Source: JAYFQF01 sp034927285
GTDB taxonomy: Bacteria; Bacillota; Peptococcia; DRI-13; UBA5745
Direction of reading: 5' to 3'
DNA: 64,000 nt
NCBI GenBank assembly: GCA_034927285.1
Contig: JAYFQF010000006.1
Span: 6,731-70,730 of the forward strand
The number at the start of each line of letters is the position of its first letter. Position 1 is the stretch's first letter. Both the position numbers and the translations under genes were made by a program. Positions 47,813 through 56,366 of the stretch are shown one piece after another. The notes beneath the pieces are model-generated. The model had not been told where the DNA came from. It worked only from the letters and a program-made list of their open reading frames with translations, and made no database searches.

Positions 47813-48442
47813 TTACATCACCTCGCTCTTTCCGGCTTTCACCTTTCGGTTGTTCATGATATTCATCCCGGCAAATAAAAAGCCCATGGTGATAAAGGCG
47901 CCGGCCGGCAGGATCATGACCAGAATCGGCTGGGAGCTGATCAGGGGAACGGAATGGCCCATGAAAGTGCCGGCCCCCAGGATCTCCCGGATGGTGGAAA
48001 TGATGGTGATGGCCAGGGTATAGCCGATGCCCATGCCGATACCATCCATAGCGGAAGGCAAAGGCTTGTTTTTACCGGCAAAGGCTTCCGCCCGGCCCAG
48101 AATAACGCAGTTTACGACGATCAGCGGGATGAAAATCCCCAGAGCGTTATATAACGCCTGAGCGAAGGCGTTCATGATCATTTCCACCACGGTAACGAAA
48201 GAGGCGATGACCACGATATAGCTGGGGATGCGGATATCTTCCGGCACCAGCTTACGGATCAGGGAAATGGCGATATTGGAGCAGACCAAAACTACCGTAA
48301 AGGCCGCTCCCATGCCCAGGGCGTTTTCCACCGAGGTAGTGGTGGCCAGGGAAGGGCACGTGCCCAAGACTTGTACAAACAGGGGGTTTTCAATAAGAAT
48401 CCCCTTCTTCAGCTCATAAAACAGTCCGTTATTTTTACTCAC
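47813..48442 (-). CDS. rnfE: Rnf complex membrane subunit RnfE
   Basis: A 209-residue six-helix protein homologous to RnfA with inverted topology. Motifs: NPLFVQVLGTCPSLATTTSV, with the cluster-binding Cys, and IFIPLIVVNCVILGRAEAFA. It ends one base before the rnfA start codon, so translation of the two is probably coupled. Confidence 0.95.
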   Translation of the reverse strand: MSKNNGLFYELKKGILIENPLFVQVLGTCPSLATTTSVENALGMGAAFTVVLVCSNIAISLIRKLVPEDIRIPSYIVVIASFVTVVEMIMNAFAQALYNALGIFIPLIVVNCVILGRAEAFAGKNKPLPSAMDGIGMGIGYTLAITIISTIREILGAGTFMGHSVPLISSQPILVMILPAGAFITMGFLFAGMNIMNNRKVKAGKSEVM

Positions 48443-48456
48443 TTTGCCTCTCCTTT

Positions 48457-49029
48457 CTACAGGCTGCCGTAATTGGCGGCAAAATCCCGGCGGGCGATAT
48501 TCACGCCGTCGGTAACGCCCTGGGATGTTATCGTGGCCGCCGTAATGGCCTGAACCTCTCCCGGATCGGCAGTCTCCACCTTTACCACAGTCAGATCCTT
48601 TTCCGCGCTTTTTCCGATATAGCGCTGGGCAAACCAGGCATTGGCACAGTTGGCGCCCAGGCCCGGGGTTTCGCTTTGATTCAGGACCTTGATCCCGGTA
48701 ACCGTTTTCCCGGCGATATCAAAACCCACCAGGATCTGTACCGTACCGCCGTAGCCGGAGGCGTCGACGACATAAAGGACGCCGGCTTCCTCCCCGCCCT
48801 TCACGGCGGTGACCAGGCCGGTGATGGCCTTTTCCGTACCGGTATATGTGCTTTCCTTATAATCATCGGCGTCGGGATATACTTCCGCATAGCCCTCTTT
48901 CAGTTTCTGGGCGTCCTGGGCCGCGATGACCGGGGCCGTCACCCCGTTGACATAACCGATGGCCAGACCGGAGATACCGGTTACCAATAATAAAAAGACG
49001 GTAAGATGAACGATTTTATTTTTCATCAT
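48457..49029 (-). CDS. rnfG: Rnf complex FMN-binding subunit RnfG
   Basis: The start at 49029 follows GGGAGG and overlaps the rnfD stop (ATGA). The 190-residue protein has one N-terminal helix and an extracytosolic FMN-binding domain. VLNQSETPGLGANC is the conserved core, and ITAATITSQGVTDGV carries the Thr that receives covalent FMN, with Ala where many homologues have Gly (SGATxT). ApbE encoded downstream would perform the modification. Confidence 0.94.
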   Translation of the reverse strand: MMKNKIVHLTVFLLLVTGISGLAIGYVNGVTAPVIAAQDAQKLKEGYAEVYPDADDYKESTYTGTEKAITGLVTAVKGGEEAGVLYVVDASGYGGTVQILVGFDIAGKTVTGIKVLNQSETPGLGANCANAWFAQRYIGKSAEKDLTVVKVETADPGEVQAITAATITSQGVTDGVNIARRDFAANYGSL

Positions 49030-49988
49030 TTTGTCCTCCCGTAGATCCTGCCCCTGGTATAGCGGTCGATCATCGGCGTCAGGATATTCATCAAGAGAAT
49101 CGAATAGCACACCCCTTCAGCCAGGCCGCCGAAGAAGCGGATCAGACAGGTGAGAATGCCCAGGCCCAGGCCAAAGATCAGCCGGCCCTTTTTCGTAATC
49201 GGGCTGGTCACCCAGTCGGTAGCCATGAAGAAGGCGCCGATCAGCAGGCCGCCGCTGAAAATCTGATACAACGCGTATACAGGGCCGTAACCCTTGGCCA
49301 GACCGTAGACCAAAGACAGTACAAATACGGTGCCGATATAGCCGCAAGGGATCCGCCAGTCGATGTGCTTACGCCAGATCAGGAACAGGCCGCCTAAAAT
49401 AAGAGCGATGCTGCAGGTCTCGCCGATAGAACCGCCGATCTGGCCCACCAGCATCCGCCCCAGTCCGGGAAGTTCTCCCAGGGCGCCGCTTTTTAACGCT
49501 GCCAAAGGGGTAGCCATGGTAACGGCGTCGGCGTTCACTCCGGCAGGCGCGGTCCAGGTAGTCATCTGCACCGGAAAAGAAGCCAGCAGCAGAGCACGGC
49601 CAATATGAGCGGGGTTAAATACATTTTGTCCCAGTCCGCCAAACACTTGTTTTCCGATCACAATGGCAAACACCGCGCCCAGGGCGGCCATCCAGACCGG
49701 CAGGGCAGGCGGCAGGCACATGGCTAATAAAAGACCGGTCAATACCGCGCTGCCGTCAGCAATGCTGGCCGGCCGTTTCATGATTCTGATACAGACCCAT
49801 TCGGCGGCACAGGCGGCAATCACCGACGCCGCCATCACCATTAGGGCATGGACGCCAAAAAAATAAATACCGGCCACAGCCGCGGGCAAACAGGCCAGGC
49901 TGACTTCCAGCATAGCCCGGTTGGTGGTATACATGCTGTGAAAATGGGGTGAACTGGATAAAATCAGCGGTTTGGTAATGTTCTCCAT
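49026..49988 (-). CDS. rnfD: Rnf complex membrane subunit RnfD
   Basis: The start at 49988 (MENITKPLILSSSPHFHSMY) is the usual RnfD beginning; an upstream ATG at 50000 adds four residues and has poor spacing. About 320 residues, nine to ten helices. GLGQNVFNPAHIGRALLLASF and DAVTMATPLAALKSG are family motifs; the Thr in DAVTMATPL is the expected covalent FMN site. It forms part of the membrane ion-translocating core (Na+ or H+). Confidence 0.94.
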   Translation of the reverse strand: MENITKPLILSSSPHFHSMYTTNRAMLEVSLACLPAAVAGIYFFGVHALMVMAASVIAACAAEWVCIRIMKRPASIADGSAVLTGLLLAMCLPPALPVWMAALGAVFAIVIGKQVFGGLGQNVFNPAHIGRALLLASFPVQMTTWTAPAGVNADAVTMATPLAALKSGALGELPGLGRMLVGQIGGSIGETCSIALILGGLFLIWRKHIDWRIPCGYIGTVFVLSLVYGLAKGYGPVYALYQIFSGGLLIGAFFMATDWVTSPITKKGRLIFGLGLGILTCLIRFFGGLAEGVCYSILLMNILTPMIDRYTRGRIYGRTK

Positions 49989-50021
49989 TCCATCAACCAT
50001 TCCTTTCTTTGTTCATTCTCT

Positions 50022-51386
50022 CTACATGAGCAGGGGATTCACCGCTCCGTTGCCGTCCTTGCTGAGCACGTACTGCTTGGCAAGGCGGATATACTGGACA
50101 AGCGGAATATAGCTGGGGCAGACGTAACTGCAGCTGCCGCATTCCATGCAGCTGGTGATATCGTATTCCTTGGCCTTTGCCCAGTCCTGACGCTTGGCCG
50201 CTTTCATCAGCGTGGTGGGCTCCAGGCTCATGGGGCAGGCGTCCACACAGCGGGCGCAGCGCACGCAGGGGCCTTCCTGCTGGTGCTGCAGAACATGGGA
50301 TTCCTCATTGAAAACAAGGACGCCGGAGGTGCCCTTCATTACCGGGATATCGGTGGTGTATACCGCAAAACCCATCATGGGGCCGCCGGAAATCACTTTG
50401 GTGATATTCCCCTTGGTGCCGCCGTTTTCTTCGATCAGATCGCGATACAGAGTGCCAATGCGCACCCGGTAGTTCATGGGTTTATTCACCGCATTGCCGT
50501 TTAAGGTGACAATACGCTCGATCAAAGGCTTGCCCAGGCTTACGGCTTCGGCCACCGCGGCGGCGGTACCGACGTTATTTACAATCACGCCTACGTCCAT
50601 GGGCAGACCTCCGGGAGGCACTTCCCGGCCGGTAACGGCGTTGATCAGCTGCTTTTCCGAGCCCTGGGGATATTTCTCCCGGCAGACCACAGCCTCGATG
50701 GCCGGTTCCTTCTCCGTCAGCTGGATCATCAGTTCAAAGGCGTCCATCTTGTTTTCTTCGATGGCGATTATCCCCCTGGGACAGTCGGCCATACGCATCA
50801 TGTATTTAAGTCCGTCGATCACCTGTTCGGGGCGTTCCAGCATCACTCTGTGGTCCGCGGTGAGGAAAGGCTCGCATTCAATCCCATTTAATATAATGAC
50901 GTCGGCTTTTTTGCCGTCTTTGGAAGGGGCATATTTTACATGAAAGGGAAATGTGGCGCCGCCCATGCCCACAATACCGCCTTCCAGGACCTTGGCCGCC
51001 AGTTCCTGGCCCGTCATCCTGTCCAGCTCTTCCTGGGAAACCGGCCGCGGGGGCTCCAGCCACTCATCCCGGAAATCATTTTCGATGACAACCGTATCCA
51101 CAAAGCGTCCGTTTGGTATAGGCATCCTCTGAATCGCCACAACCTTGCCGCTGACGCTGGCATGGGCGGGAACGCTGACGAAGCCGGAAGATTCCGCCAC
51201 CTTCTGGCCCATCTTCACTTCTTCACCCACCGCCACCAGCGGTCTGGATGGTGCGCCGATGTGCATGGACATAGGGATATACACCTTTGCCGGCGCAGCG
51301 GCAGCCACAGTTTCAAGACTATTGGTAAACCCTTTATAGTCCGCAATGTGGGTGCCTCCTTTAAATGTCCTTCTTTCGTATTTCAC
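50022..51386 (-). CDS. rnfC: Rnf complex NADH-binding subunit RnfC
   Basis: The start is the GTG at 51386, six bases after AAGGAGG; upstream codons lack a site. The 454-residue peripheral subunit has an N-terminal barrel-sandwich (FKGGTHIADYKGF), the NADH/FMN-binding region GMGGATFPFHVKY with NGIECEPFLTADHRVM, and two [4Fe-4S] motifs (CVRCARCVDACP and CMECGSCSYVCP). It oxidises or reduces NAD(H) at the cytoplasmic face, coupled to ferredoxin at RnfB. First gene of the operon. Confidence 0.96.
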   Translation of the reverse strand: MKYERRTFKGGTHIADYKGFTNSLETVAAAAPAKVYIPMSMHIGAPSRPLVAVGEEVKMGQKVAESSGFVSVPAHASVSGKVVAIQRMPIPNGRFVDTVVIENDFRDEWLEPPRPVSQEELDRMTGQELAAKVLEGGIVGMGGATFPFHVKYAPSKDGKKADVIILNGIECEPFLTADHRVMLERPEQVIDGLKYMMRMADCPRGIIAIEENKMDAFELMIQLTEKEPAIEAVVCREKYPQGSEKQLINAVTGREVPPGGLPMDVGVIVNNVGTAAAVAEAVSLGKPLIERIVTLNGNAVNKPMNYRVRIGTLYRDLIEENGGTKGNITKVISGGPMMGFAVYTTDIPVMKGTSGVLVFNEESHVLQHQQEGPCVRCARCVDACPMSLEPTTLMKAAKRQDWAKAKEYDITSCMECGSCSYVCPSYIPLVQYIRLAKQYVLSKDGNGAVNPLLM

Positions 51387-51493
51387 AAGCATCCTCCTTG
51401 TTTGAATAATAAAAATCCTTTCCAGGCCGAACACAAAATTAAGGAAGCTCCAGGGTCCTGGGGTATTTCCGCCGGTTATGCGCCGGAAAAGCG

Positions 51494-51964
51494 CTAAGGC
51501 TCCAACTCCACCGGCAGGAAAGTCCACCGGCCCTGCCTGTACTCCAGCCAGGCCATAGTAAGCGGCAGGCCAAAACGGCGGGGACCGCAGGCGCCGGGAT
51601 TGGCGTAAAGCACCCCTTCCCTGGTCCAGCAGGCAAAACGGTGGGTGTGGCCGCTGACCACCACCCCTACGCCGCAGGCCTGCGGCAAAATGTCCAGCTC
51701 CTGCAGGTTATGCAGAAGATAAATGGCGCCGCCGGCGGTTTCAATCATTTCTCTTTGCGGCAAGCCGCTGTAAGAACTGTCGTTATTCCCCCTGACAATA
51801 TATAATGGAGCGATCTCCCTCAGTTTTGCCGGTATATCCGCCGAACCCACGTCCCCGGCGTGCAAAATCATATCGGCGCCGGTCAGCTTTTCCAAAACAA
51901 TGGAACGCAAAAGACCGTGGGTATCGGAAATCACTCCGATTTTCAACTCCACCGATTTTTCCAG
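51494..51964 (-). CDS. YfcE/MJ0936-type metallophosphoesterase
   Basis: The family core begins KIGVISDTHGLLRS (metal ligands Asp and His) and continues with LHAGDVGSADI, IVRGNNDSS, VVVSGHTHR and YANPGACGPRR, the complete two-metal phosphodiesterase signature. About 156 residues, cytosolic; the substrate is probably a phosphodiester or nucleotide, not identifiable. The start is uncertain. No ATG is present; GGGAGG (51972-51977) is seven bases from a CTG at 51964, and GTG at 51952 and TTG codons are alternatives. Confidence 0.85.
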   Translation of the reverse strand: MEKSVELKIGVISDTHGLLRSIVLEKLTGADMILHAGDVGSADIPAKLREIAPLYIVRGNNDSSYSGLPQREMIETAGGAIYLLHNLQELDILPQACGVGVVVSGHTHRFACWTREGVLYANPGACGPRRFGLPLTMAWLEYRQGRWTFLPVELEP

Positions 51965-52011
51965 AATCAAGCCTCCCAATGGTTCTATATACAAAATTTC
52001 GACGGTTTAAA

Positions 52012-52041
52012 AATCATAGCCAAAGTTAACATATTGGTCCA
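52012..52041 (-). promoter_or_regulatory. probable promoter of the metallophosphoesterase gene
   Basis: TTGGAC (52041-52036), 18 bases, TATGAT (52017-52012) on the minus strand. Confidence 0.5.
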
Positions 52042-52184
52042 ACGTTTATTATAACCGCTCAAAACAAGAAAAGAAACAGGTATTTTGCTGGCAGACGCTC
52101 AAAACAAAAGTATACAATTAAATGAAATATTGCACAAAATGTACAATTCTTTGCACTATTATGCACAAGCCTTCCCTGATGCGG

Positions 52185-52220
52185 CCTGGCGGCGTTTTGC
52201 GTCCGCCGCCAGGTTTTTTT
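52185..52220 (+). terminator. plus-strand terminator in the gpr-phosphoesterase gap
   Basis: CCTGGCGGCG (52185-52194) pairs perfectly with CGCCGCCAGG (52204-52213) and is followed by TTTTTTT on the plus strand only. Both flanking genes are on the minus strand, so the orientation is unexplained; it may end a short plus-strand transcript from the AT-rich sequence at 52090-52180. Confidence 0.65.
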
Positions 52221-52274
52221 CATAAACGCTCCGGAAAAATCCTTTTCCAGCACTTTCCCCTGAACAGATCCGAT

Positions 52275-53279
52275 CTAATGCAAAAAGCATTCCACATCCT
52301 CGGGCTTTATCCCGGGGTGTACCGCCAGGGTGATGGCTTTGGCGATAATCTGCGCGGTATGATCCACCTGTTCGTCCACTTCCTTGGGGGTTACCATCAG
52401 ACTGCCGCCAAAAGGCTCCAGGATCTGATTGATCACCTGCTCTTTTTGCTCCTGGGAAACCATATAAGGAAAGGTCCCTTTTCCTGTCGGCTGCTTCAAG
52501 CCGTCGGCCAAAAGGCTCAGGGCCTTGTTGGCGATGATGCCGGCCTGAACCACCGTGGGCACGCCGATAGCCAGTACAGGAATACCCAGGGTGGTCTGGT
52601 TGATTTCTTTACGCATATTGCCGATGCCGCTGCCGGGATGGATCCCGGAATCGGCTAACTGAATCGTATTGTGCAGCCGGCCTAAATCGCCGGCGGCCAA
52701 AGCGTCCACGCAAAGCAGGACGTCGGGTTTCAGCTGGCGCACCAGTCCCTCCAGGACTTCGGCTGTCTCCAGGCCGGTAATACCGGTGACGCCGGGAGTA
52801 GAAATCGCCAGGCTGCGCAGTCCGTTCACCAGGTTGGGGTCATTAAAGCTGTAAAGATGGCGGGTGGCCATCAGGCGGCTTGTCACCATAGGCCCCAAAG
52901 CGTCCGGCGTACTGCGGGGATTCCCCAGCCCCGCCACTAAGATGGAATAGTCCTCTTGCTGGGGCAGTATTTTTTTCAGAGCCTCGCAAAGGGCCAGAAC
53001 AATATCCTGATGGTCCCGACGGTCGGAATCCATCAGCTCCGGGGCTTCGATGGTGATATAAGTGCCCAGCGGCTTACCGATAATCCCGGCCCCCTGCTGA
53101 TCCAGGACCTTGATAACCGACGTCATTCCCTGAGGGAAGGGGAACTTCTCCAAGGAAACCCCGGGAATTTCTCCTTCATGACTGCCCTGCAGAAACTCAT
53201 GAGCTTCGATAGCCAGGTCCCAGGACGGCTTTCCCAAAGAAAAAGGCTCGGGATTTTGCTTGAAAATATACTTTGGCAT
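52275..53279 (-). CDS. gpr: spore germination protease GPR
   Basis: A 334-residue aspartic-type protease of the GPR family. SWDLAIEAHEF corresponds to the region around the zymogen processing site. LVAGLGNPRSTPDALGP and CVDALAAGDLGRLHNTIQ carry the conserved Asp residues, and DSGIHPGSGIGN follows. It degrades small acid-soluble spore proteins during germination; one target, an alpha/beta-type SASP, is encoded 500 bases upstream. AAGGAG precedes the ATG. It is probably forespore-expressed; no clear sigma-F or sigma-G promoter was found. Confidence 0.95.
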   Translation of the reverse strand: MPKYIFKQNPEPFSLGKPSWDLAIEAHEFLQGSHEGEIPGVSLEKFPFPQGMTSVIKVLDQQGAGIIGKPLGTYITIEAPELMDSDRRDHQDIVLALCEALKKILPQQEDYSILVAGLGNPRSTPDALGPMVTSRLMATRHLYSFNDPNLVNGLRSLAISTPGVTGITGLETAEVLEGLVRQLKPDVLLCVDALAAGDLGRLHNTIQLADSGIHPGSGIGNMRKEINQTTLGIPVLAIGVPTVVQAGIIANKALSLLADGLKQPTGKGTFPYMVSQEQKEQVINQILEPFGGSLMVTPKEVDEQVDHTAQIIAKAITLAVHPGIKPEDVECFLH

Positions 53280-53489
53280 TGGCGGCTCCTTCTTTCCTCG
53301 CTGCTGTTTTGGTTATCCTTCCACAAATCCGGACAGTTTATTACACTGCCGGTGGAGACCGCCGCCGATACGAGTATTCTAACAATTGGCACGGATTTTT
53401 TCATTAGCGGAGAATAGCGATTAATAAATCGGCCAATAAAAATATAAAACTAAATTGGTCAATCAGTCTGCAGACCCGCAGGTTACGGG

Positions 53490-53517
53490 TTGACAAGGCC
53501 GAAGATTTTGGTATAAT
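53490..53517 (+). promoter_or_regulatory. promoter of tRNA-Val
   Basis: TTGACA (53490-53495), 16 bases, TATAAT (53512-53517), 23 bases upstream of the tRNA. Confidence 0.85.
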
Positions 53518-53540
53518 AGCTATTGTTCGATTTATGATAA

Positions 53541-53617
53541 GGGCGGTTAGCTCAGTTGGTTAGAGTACTACGTTGACATCGTAGGGGTCGATGGTTCGAG
53601 TCCATTACCGCCCACCA
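53541..53617 (+). tRNA. tRNA-Val (anticodon GAC)
   Basis: A 77-base cloverleaf with encoded CCA. The acceptor GGGCGGT pairs with ACCGCCC, the anticodon arm CTACG-TTGACAT-CGTAG gives GAC (Val), and the T-arm contains GGTTCGAGTCC. A strong promoter and a terminator flank it. Confidence 0.95.
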
Positions 53618-53626
53618 TGAAATCCA

Positions 53627-53651
53627 AGCCACCGAAAGGTGGTTTTTTTTT
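53627..53651 (+). terminator. terminator of tRNA-Val
   Basis: CCACC-GAAA-GGTGG (53629-53642) followed by nine Ts. Confidence 0.88.
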
Positions 53652-53653
53652 GC

Positions 53654-53726
53654 AAAAAAAGGCTGCCACCCGGACCGTTATCAAAGGGGTTTTTTCTTCC
53701 CTGCCGGTTTCCGTAGTGGCAGCCTT
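53654..53726 (-). terminator. terminator downstream of the SASP gene
   Basis: AAGGCTGCCAC (53659-53669) pairs with GTGGCAGCCTT (53716-53726). On the minus strand the stem is followed by TTTTTTTGC. The loop is long (46 bases). Confidence 0.6.
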
Positions 53727-53790
53727 ATCGCTTTTTTTGCGGGCAGCCTCTGGAGGCTACCCCGGCTATATAAACAGAAAATTACTTAAG

Positions 53791-54018
53791 TTACCGTTTG
53801 CTGCTGCTGCTGCCGTTGGCCAAGGCCTGCTCGGCGTAAGAAACCAGTTTCTTGGTCATATAGCCGCCGACGTAACCATTTTCACGAGAAGTCAGATTGC
53901 CTTTGTCCGCGCTGCCGTAGTTGGGGATCCCCAGCTCATTGGCAGTTTCATATTTCAGCTGTTCCAGGGCCTGCCGGGAGCCTTGCACGACCAGCTTATT
54001 GCTGTTGCTTTTACTCAC
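53791..54018 (-). CDS. alpha/beta-type small acid-soluble spore protein
   Basis: The start is the GTG at 54018 directly after AAAGGAGGTGATC. The 75-residue protein has both SASP signatures: ALEQLKYETANELGIPNYG (with the GPR cleavage region) and RENGYVGGYMTKKLVSYAEQ. It coats and protects spore DNA. A sigma-G-type promoter lies 30-60 bases upstream, and sigG itself is at 62831-63601. The Ser-rich C-terminal tail (NGSSSSKR) is short and variable in the family. Confidence 0.95.
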   Translation of the reverse strand: MSKSNSNKLVVQGSRQALEQLKYETANELGIPNYGSADKGNLTSRENGYVGGYMTKKLVSYAEQALANGSSSSKR

Positions 54019-54047
54019 AAGATCACCTCCTTTTGTTAAGGTAGTGA

Positions 54048-54077
54048 TATTATGTGAGGAAGCTCCGGGACTCATCC
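54048..54077 (-). promoter_or_regulatory. sigma-G promoter of the SASP gene
   Basis: GGATG (54077-54073), an 18-base spacer and CATAATA (54054-54048) on the minus strand. This fits the sigma-G consensus GMATR-N18-CATWMTA with one mismatch. Confidence 0.75.
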
Positions 54078-54099
54078 TGCTTAAAATTTGCTAAAACTG

Positions 54100-56130
54100 C
54101 TAACCTTTGATCATATCGGCCATTTTTTTCAAAATTATTTGTTTTAATTCCGCCAGTCCCGGCCCCTTCAGCTCCGGATCTTCCCGCAAAAGATCCAGAG
54201 CCGCCTGCCGGGCTTGTTCTAAAAGCTCTTTGTCCTCCGGTAAGCGGGCCATGCGGAATTCCGGCAGCCCATGCTGCCTGGTGCCGAAAAATTCTCCCGG
54301 CCCCCGCAGCAGCATGTCTTCTTCCGCCAGGCGGAAACCGTCGTTGGTTTCCGTCATCAGCTTCAGTCTGGACAACGCCAGCGGTTCCCGGCTGTTGGTC
54401 ACCAGTATGCAGTAAGCCTGATCCCCGCCCCGGCCCACCCGGCCCCGCAGCTGATGGAGCTGGGCCAGACCGAAACGCTCGCTGTTTTCCACTACCATTA
54501 CCGTGGCTTTGGGGACGTTTACGCCCACTTCCACCACAGTGGTGGAAACCAGCAGCCGTAATCTGCCGGCGGTAAACTCCTCCATGACAGCTTCTTTTTC
54601 CGCCGCTGTCTGCCGTCCGTGCAAAAGCCCCACGGCATAAGGGCTCAGCCGTTTCCGCAGATATTCGTCTATTTCAAGGGCATTTTGCAGATCAAGGACC
54701 TCGGACTCCTGGATCAAGGGACAGACGACAAAGGCCTGACGGCCTTTTTTCAGTTCTGCCAGGAGAAGCTGGTTTAGTTTTTCTCTGGCCTTTTCCAGGA
54801 TACAGATGGTCTTTACCGGCTTCCTGCCCGGGGGCAGCTGGTCGATCAGGGAAATGTCCAGATCGCCGTACAAAGTCAGAGCCAGGGTCCGTGGAATCGG
54901 CGTAGCCGACATGACCAACAGATCGGGATTTTCACCCTTTTCCTGTAAAAGAGCCCTTTGCCGCACGCCGAACCGGTGCTGCTCGTCGATGACGATCAGG
55001 CTCAGCCGCCGGAAAGCTATCTGTTCCTGAAAAAGGGCGTGTGTCCCCACCGCTACCTGGATTTCGCCGGCAGCCAGCTCTTCAATCTGCCGTTTTCTTT
55101 CTTTCGTCCCCTGCCCGCCTTTAAAAAAGGCCACTTTTATCCCTAAAGGTTCAAACCAGTCCCGCAGGTTATCATAATGCTGCTGAGCCAGAATTTCCGT
55201 GGGCGCCATCAAGGCTCCCTGACAGCCGTTTTCCACCGCCAGCAAGAGGGCCCAGGCCGCCACAGCGGTCTTGCCGGAGCCTACGTCGCCCTGAACCAGA
55301 CGGCTCATGGCCTCCGGCGATTCCATATCCTTTTTTACCTCGGCGATTACCCGGTTTTGGGCTTCGGTCAAAGCAAAAGGCAATTTTTTCAGCCAAAGGT
55401 CCGTCAGGGCTCCGGTCTGCCGGTGGCTGACGCCTCTTGGGCCCCCGCCTTTTTTTCTCATCAGCCCCAAAGAAAGCTGCAACAAAAAAAATTCGTCAAA
55501 AATCAAACGGCGGCGGGCGATTTCCAGATCCGGCCACTCTTTGGGCCGGTGAATTTTCTCCAAAGCGCCGTTAAGAGCCGTCAGATCATATTTTTTGCGA
55601 AAGGCTTCGGGATAATACTCTTTTTCCTGATACCCCGCATCCAATACCTGGGCCACGGTCTGCCGCAAAAATTTTTGATTCAGCCCCGCGATCAGCGGAT
55701 AAACCGCCAGAATTTTTCCCGGCTTCTCCTCTTCATCCCGGGTTAAAATTTCAAAATCCTGTACAATAATTTCCAGTTTCCCAAAAGTACGCCTGGCCCG
55801 GCCGGAAAGCAGGAGCCGGGTCTCCGGCTGAAGCTTCGGTTTAATGAAGGGCTGGTTAAACCAGGTGGCTACGCCAAAACCGGATTCGTCCCGGATCACC
55901 GCCTTCAGGATACTAAAGCGGGGCCGGGGCCGGCGTTCCTCCAGGGAAACCACCGAAGCGGCAAGGGTAACGTTTTCCCCGTCGGGAACTTCGGCAATTT
56001 TTTTCAGGCAGGTACGGTCGTCATAGCGCCGGGGGAAATGGCGGATCAGCTCTTGGGGCGTACGGATTTCCATCTGCTCCAAAAGCTTTAGTTTTTTCGG
56101 GCCCACGCCCTTAAAAAAGCTCAGTTCCAT
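54100..56130 (-). CDS. recG: ATP-dependent DNA helicase RecG
   Basis: A 676-residue superfamily 2 helicase. The N-terminal wedge (FFKGVGPKKLKLLEQMEI, HFPRRYDDRT) and OB-like domain are followed by Walker A LVQGDVGSGKTAVA, motif II IDEQHRFGV, motif III VMSATPIPRTLALTLYG, and the C-terminal motifs GVNVPKATVMVVENSERFGL and QLRGRVGRG. It remodels stalled replication forks and branch-migrates Holliday junctions. It lies downstream of the MacAB-like operon in the same orientation but separated by 236 bases. Confidence 0.96.
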   Translation of the reverse strand: MELSFFKGVGPKKLKLLEQMEIRTPQELIRHFPRRYDDRTCLKKIAEVPDGENVTLAASVVSLEERRPRPRFSILKAVIRDESGFGVATWFNQPFIKPKLQPETRLLLSGRARRTFGKLEIIVQDFEILTRDEEEKPGKILAVYPLIAGLNQKFLRQTVAQVLDAGYQEKEYYPEAFRKKYDLTALNGALEKIHRPKEWPDLEIARRRLIFDEFFLLQLSLGLMRKKGGGPRGVSHRQTGALTDLWLKKLPFALTEAQNRVIAEVKKDMESPEAMSRLVQGDVGSGKTAVAAWALLLAVENGCQGALMAPTEILAQQHYDNLRDWFEPLGIKVAFFKGGQGTKERKRQIEELAAGEIQVAVGTHALFQEQIAFRRLSLIVIDEQHRFGVRQRALLQEKGENPDLLVMSATPIPRTLALTLYGDLDISLIDQLPPGRKPVKTICILEKAREKLNQLLLAELKKGRQAFVVCPLIQESEVLDLQNALEIDEYLRKRLSPYAVGLLHGRQTAAEKEAVMEEFTAGRLRLLVSTTVVEVGVNVPKATVMVVENSERFGLAQLHQLRGRVGRGGDQAYCILVTNSREPLALSRLKLMTETNDGFRLAEEDMLLRGPGEFFGTRQHGLPEFRMARLPEDKELLEQARQAALDLLREDPELKGPGLAELKQIILKKMADMIKG

Positions 56131-56366
56131 TTCTTTGCCTGCTTTCCGGTAAAAGCGTTTTCCGCCGCGCCGGCTGGGGAACCGGTCCCCGGGCCGGTTT
56201 TCAGCCTGCCGTTTCCGGCCTGAATATTTTTCGTCTTCGGCTTGCCGCTTTTCCCTTTCTTTTAGTCTACAATAGGCAGACAGTCCTGTAAAGCACCAGA
56301 ACCGCCTGCCTATAGTGGAAAAAAGGTCTGTCGCCTCTGTAAGCCCCGGCCTGGGATTACCGGCTG

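Noticed and set aside
46111..47859. Very long plus-strand frame (582 codons) across rnfB and rnfA
   Set aside because: Antisense to two well-conserved rnf genes; composition rich in Gly, His and Gln is typical of a shadow frame.
53617..54039. Plus-strand frame starting at the tRNA-Val CCA
   Set aside because: Begins within the tRNA and crosses its terminator; the opposite strand encodes the SASP.
56272..56315. ATAGGCAG/CTGCCTAT hairpin between recG and the MacB-like permease as a terminator
   Set aside because: No T-run on either strand and a large loop; left unassigned.
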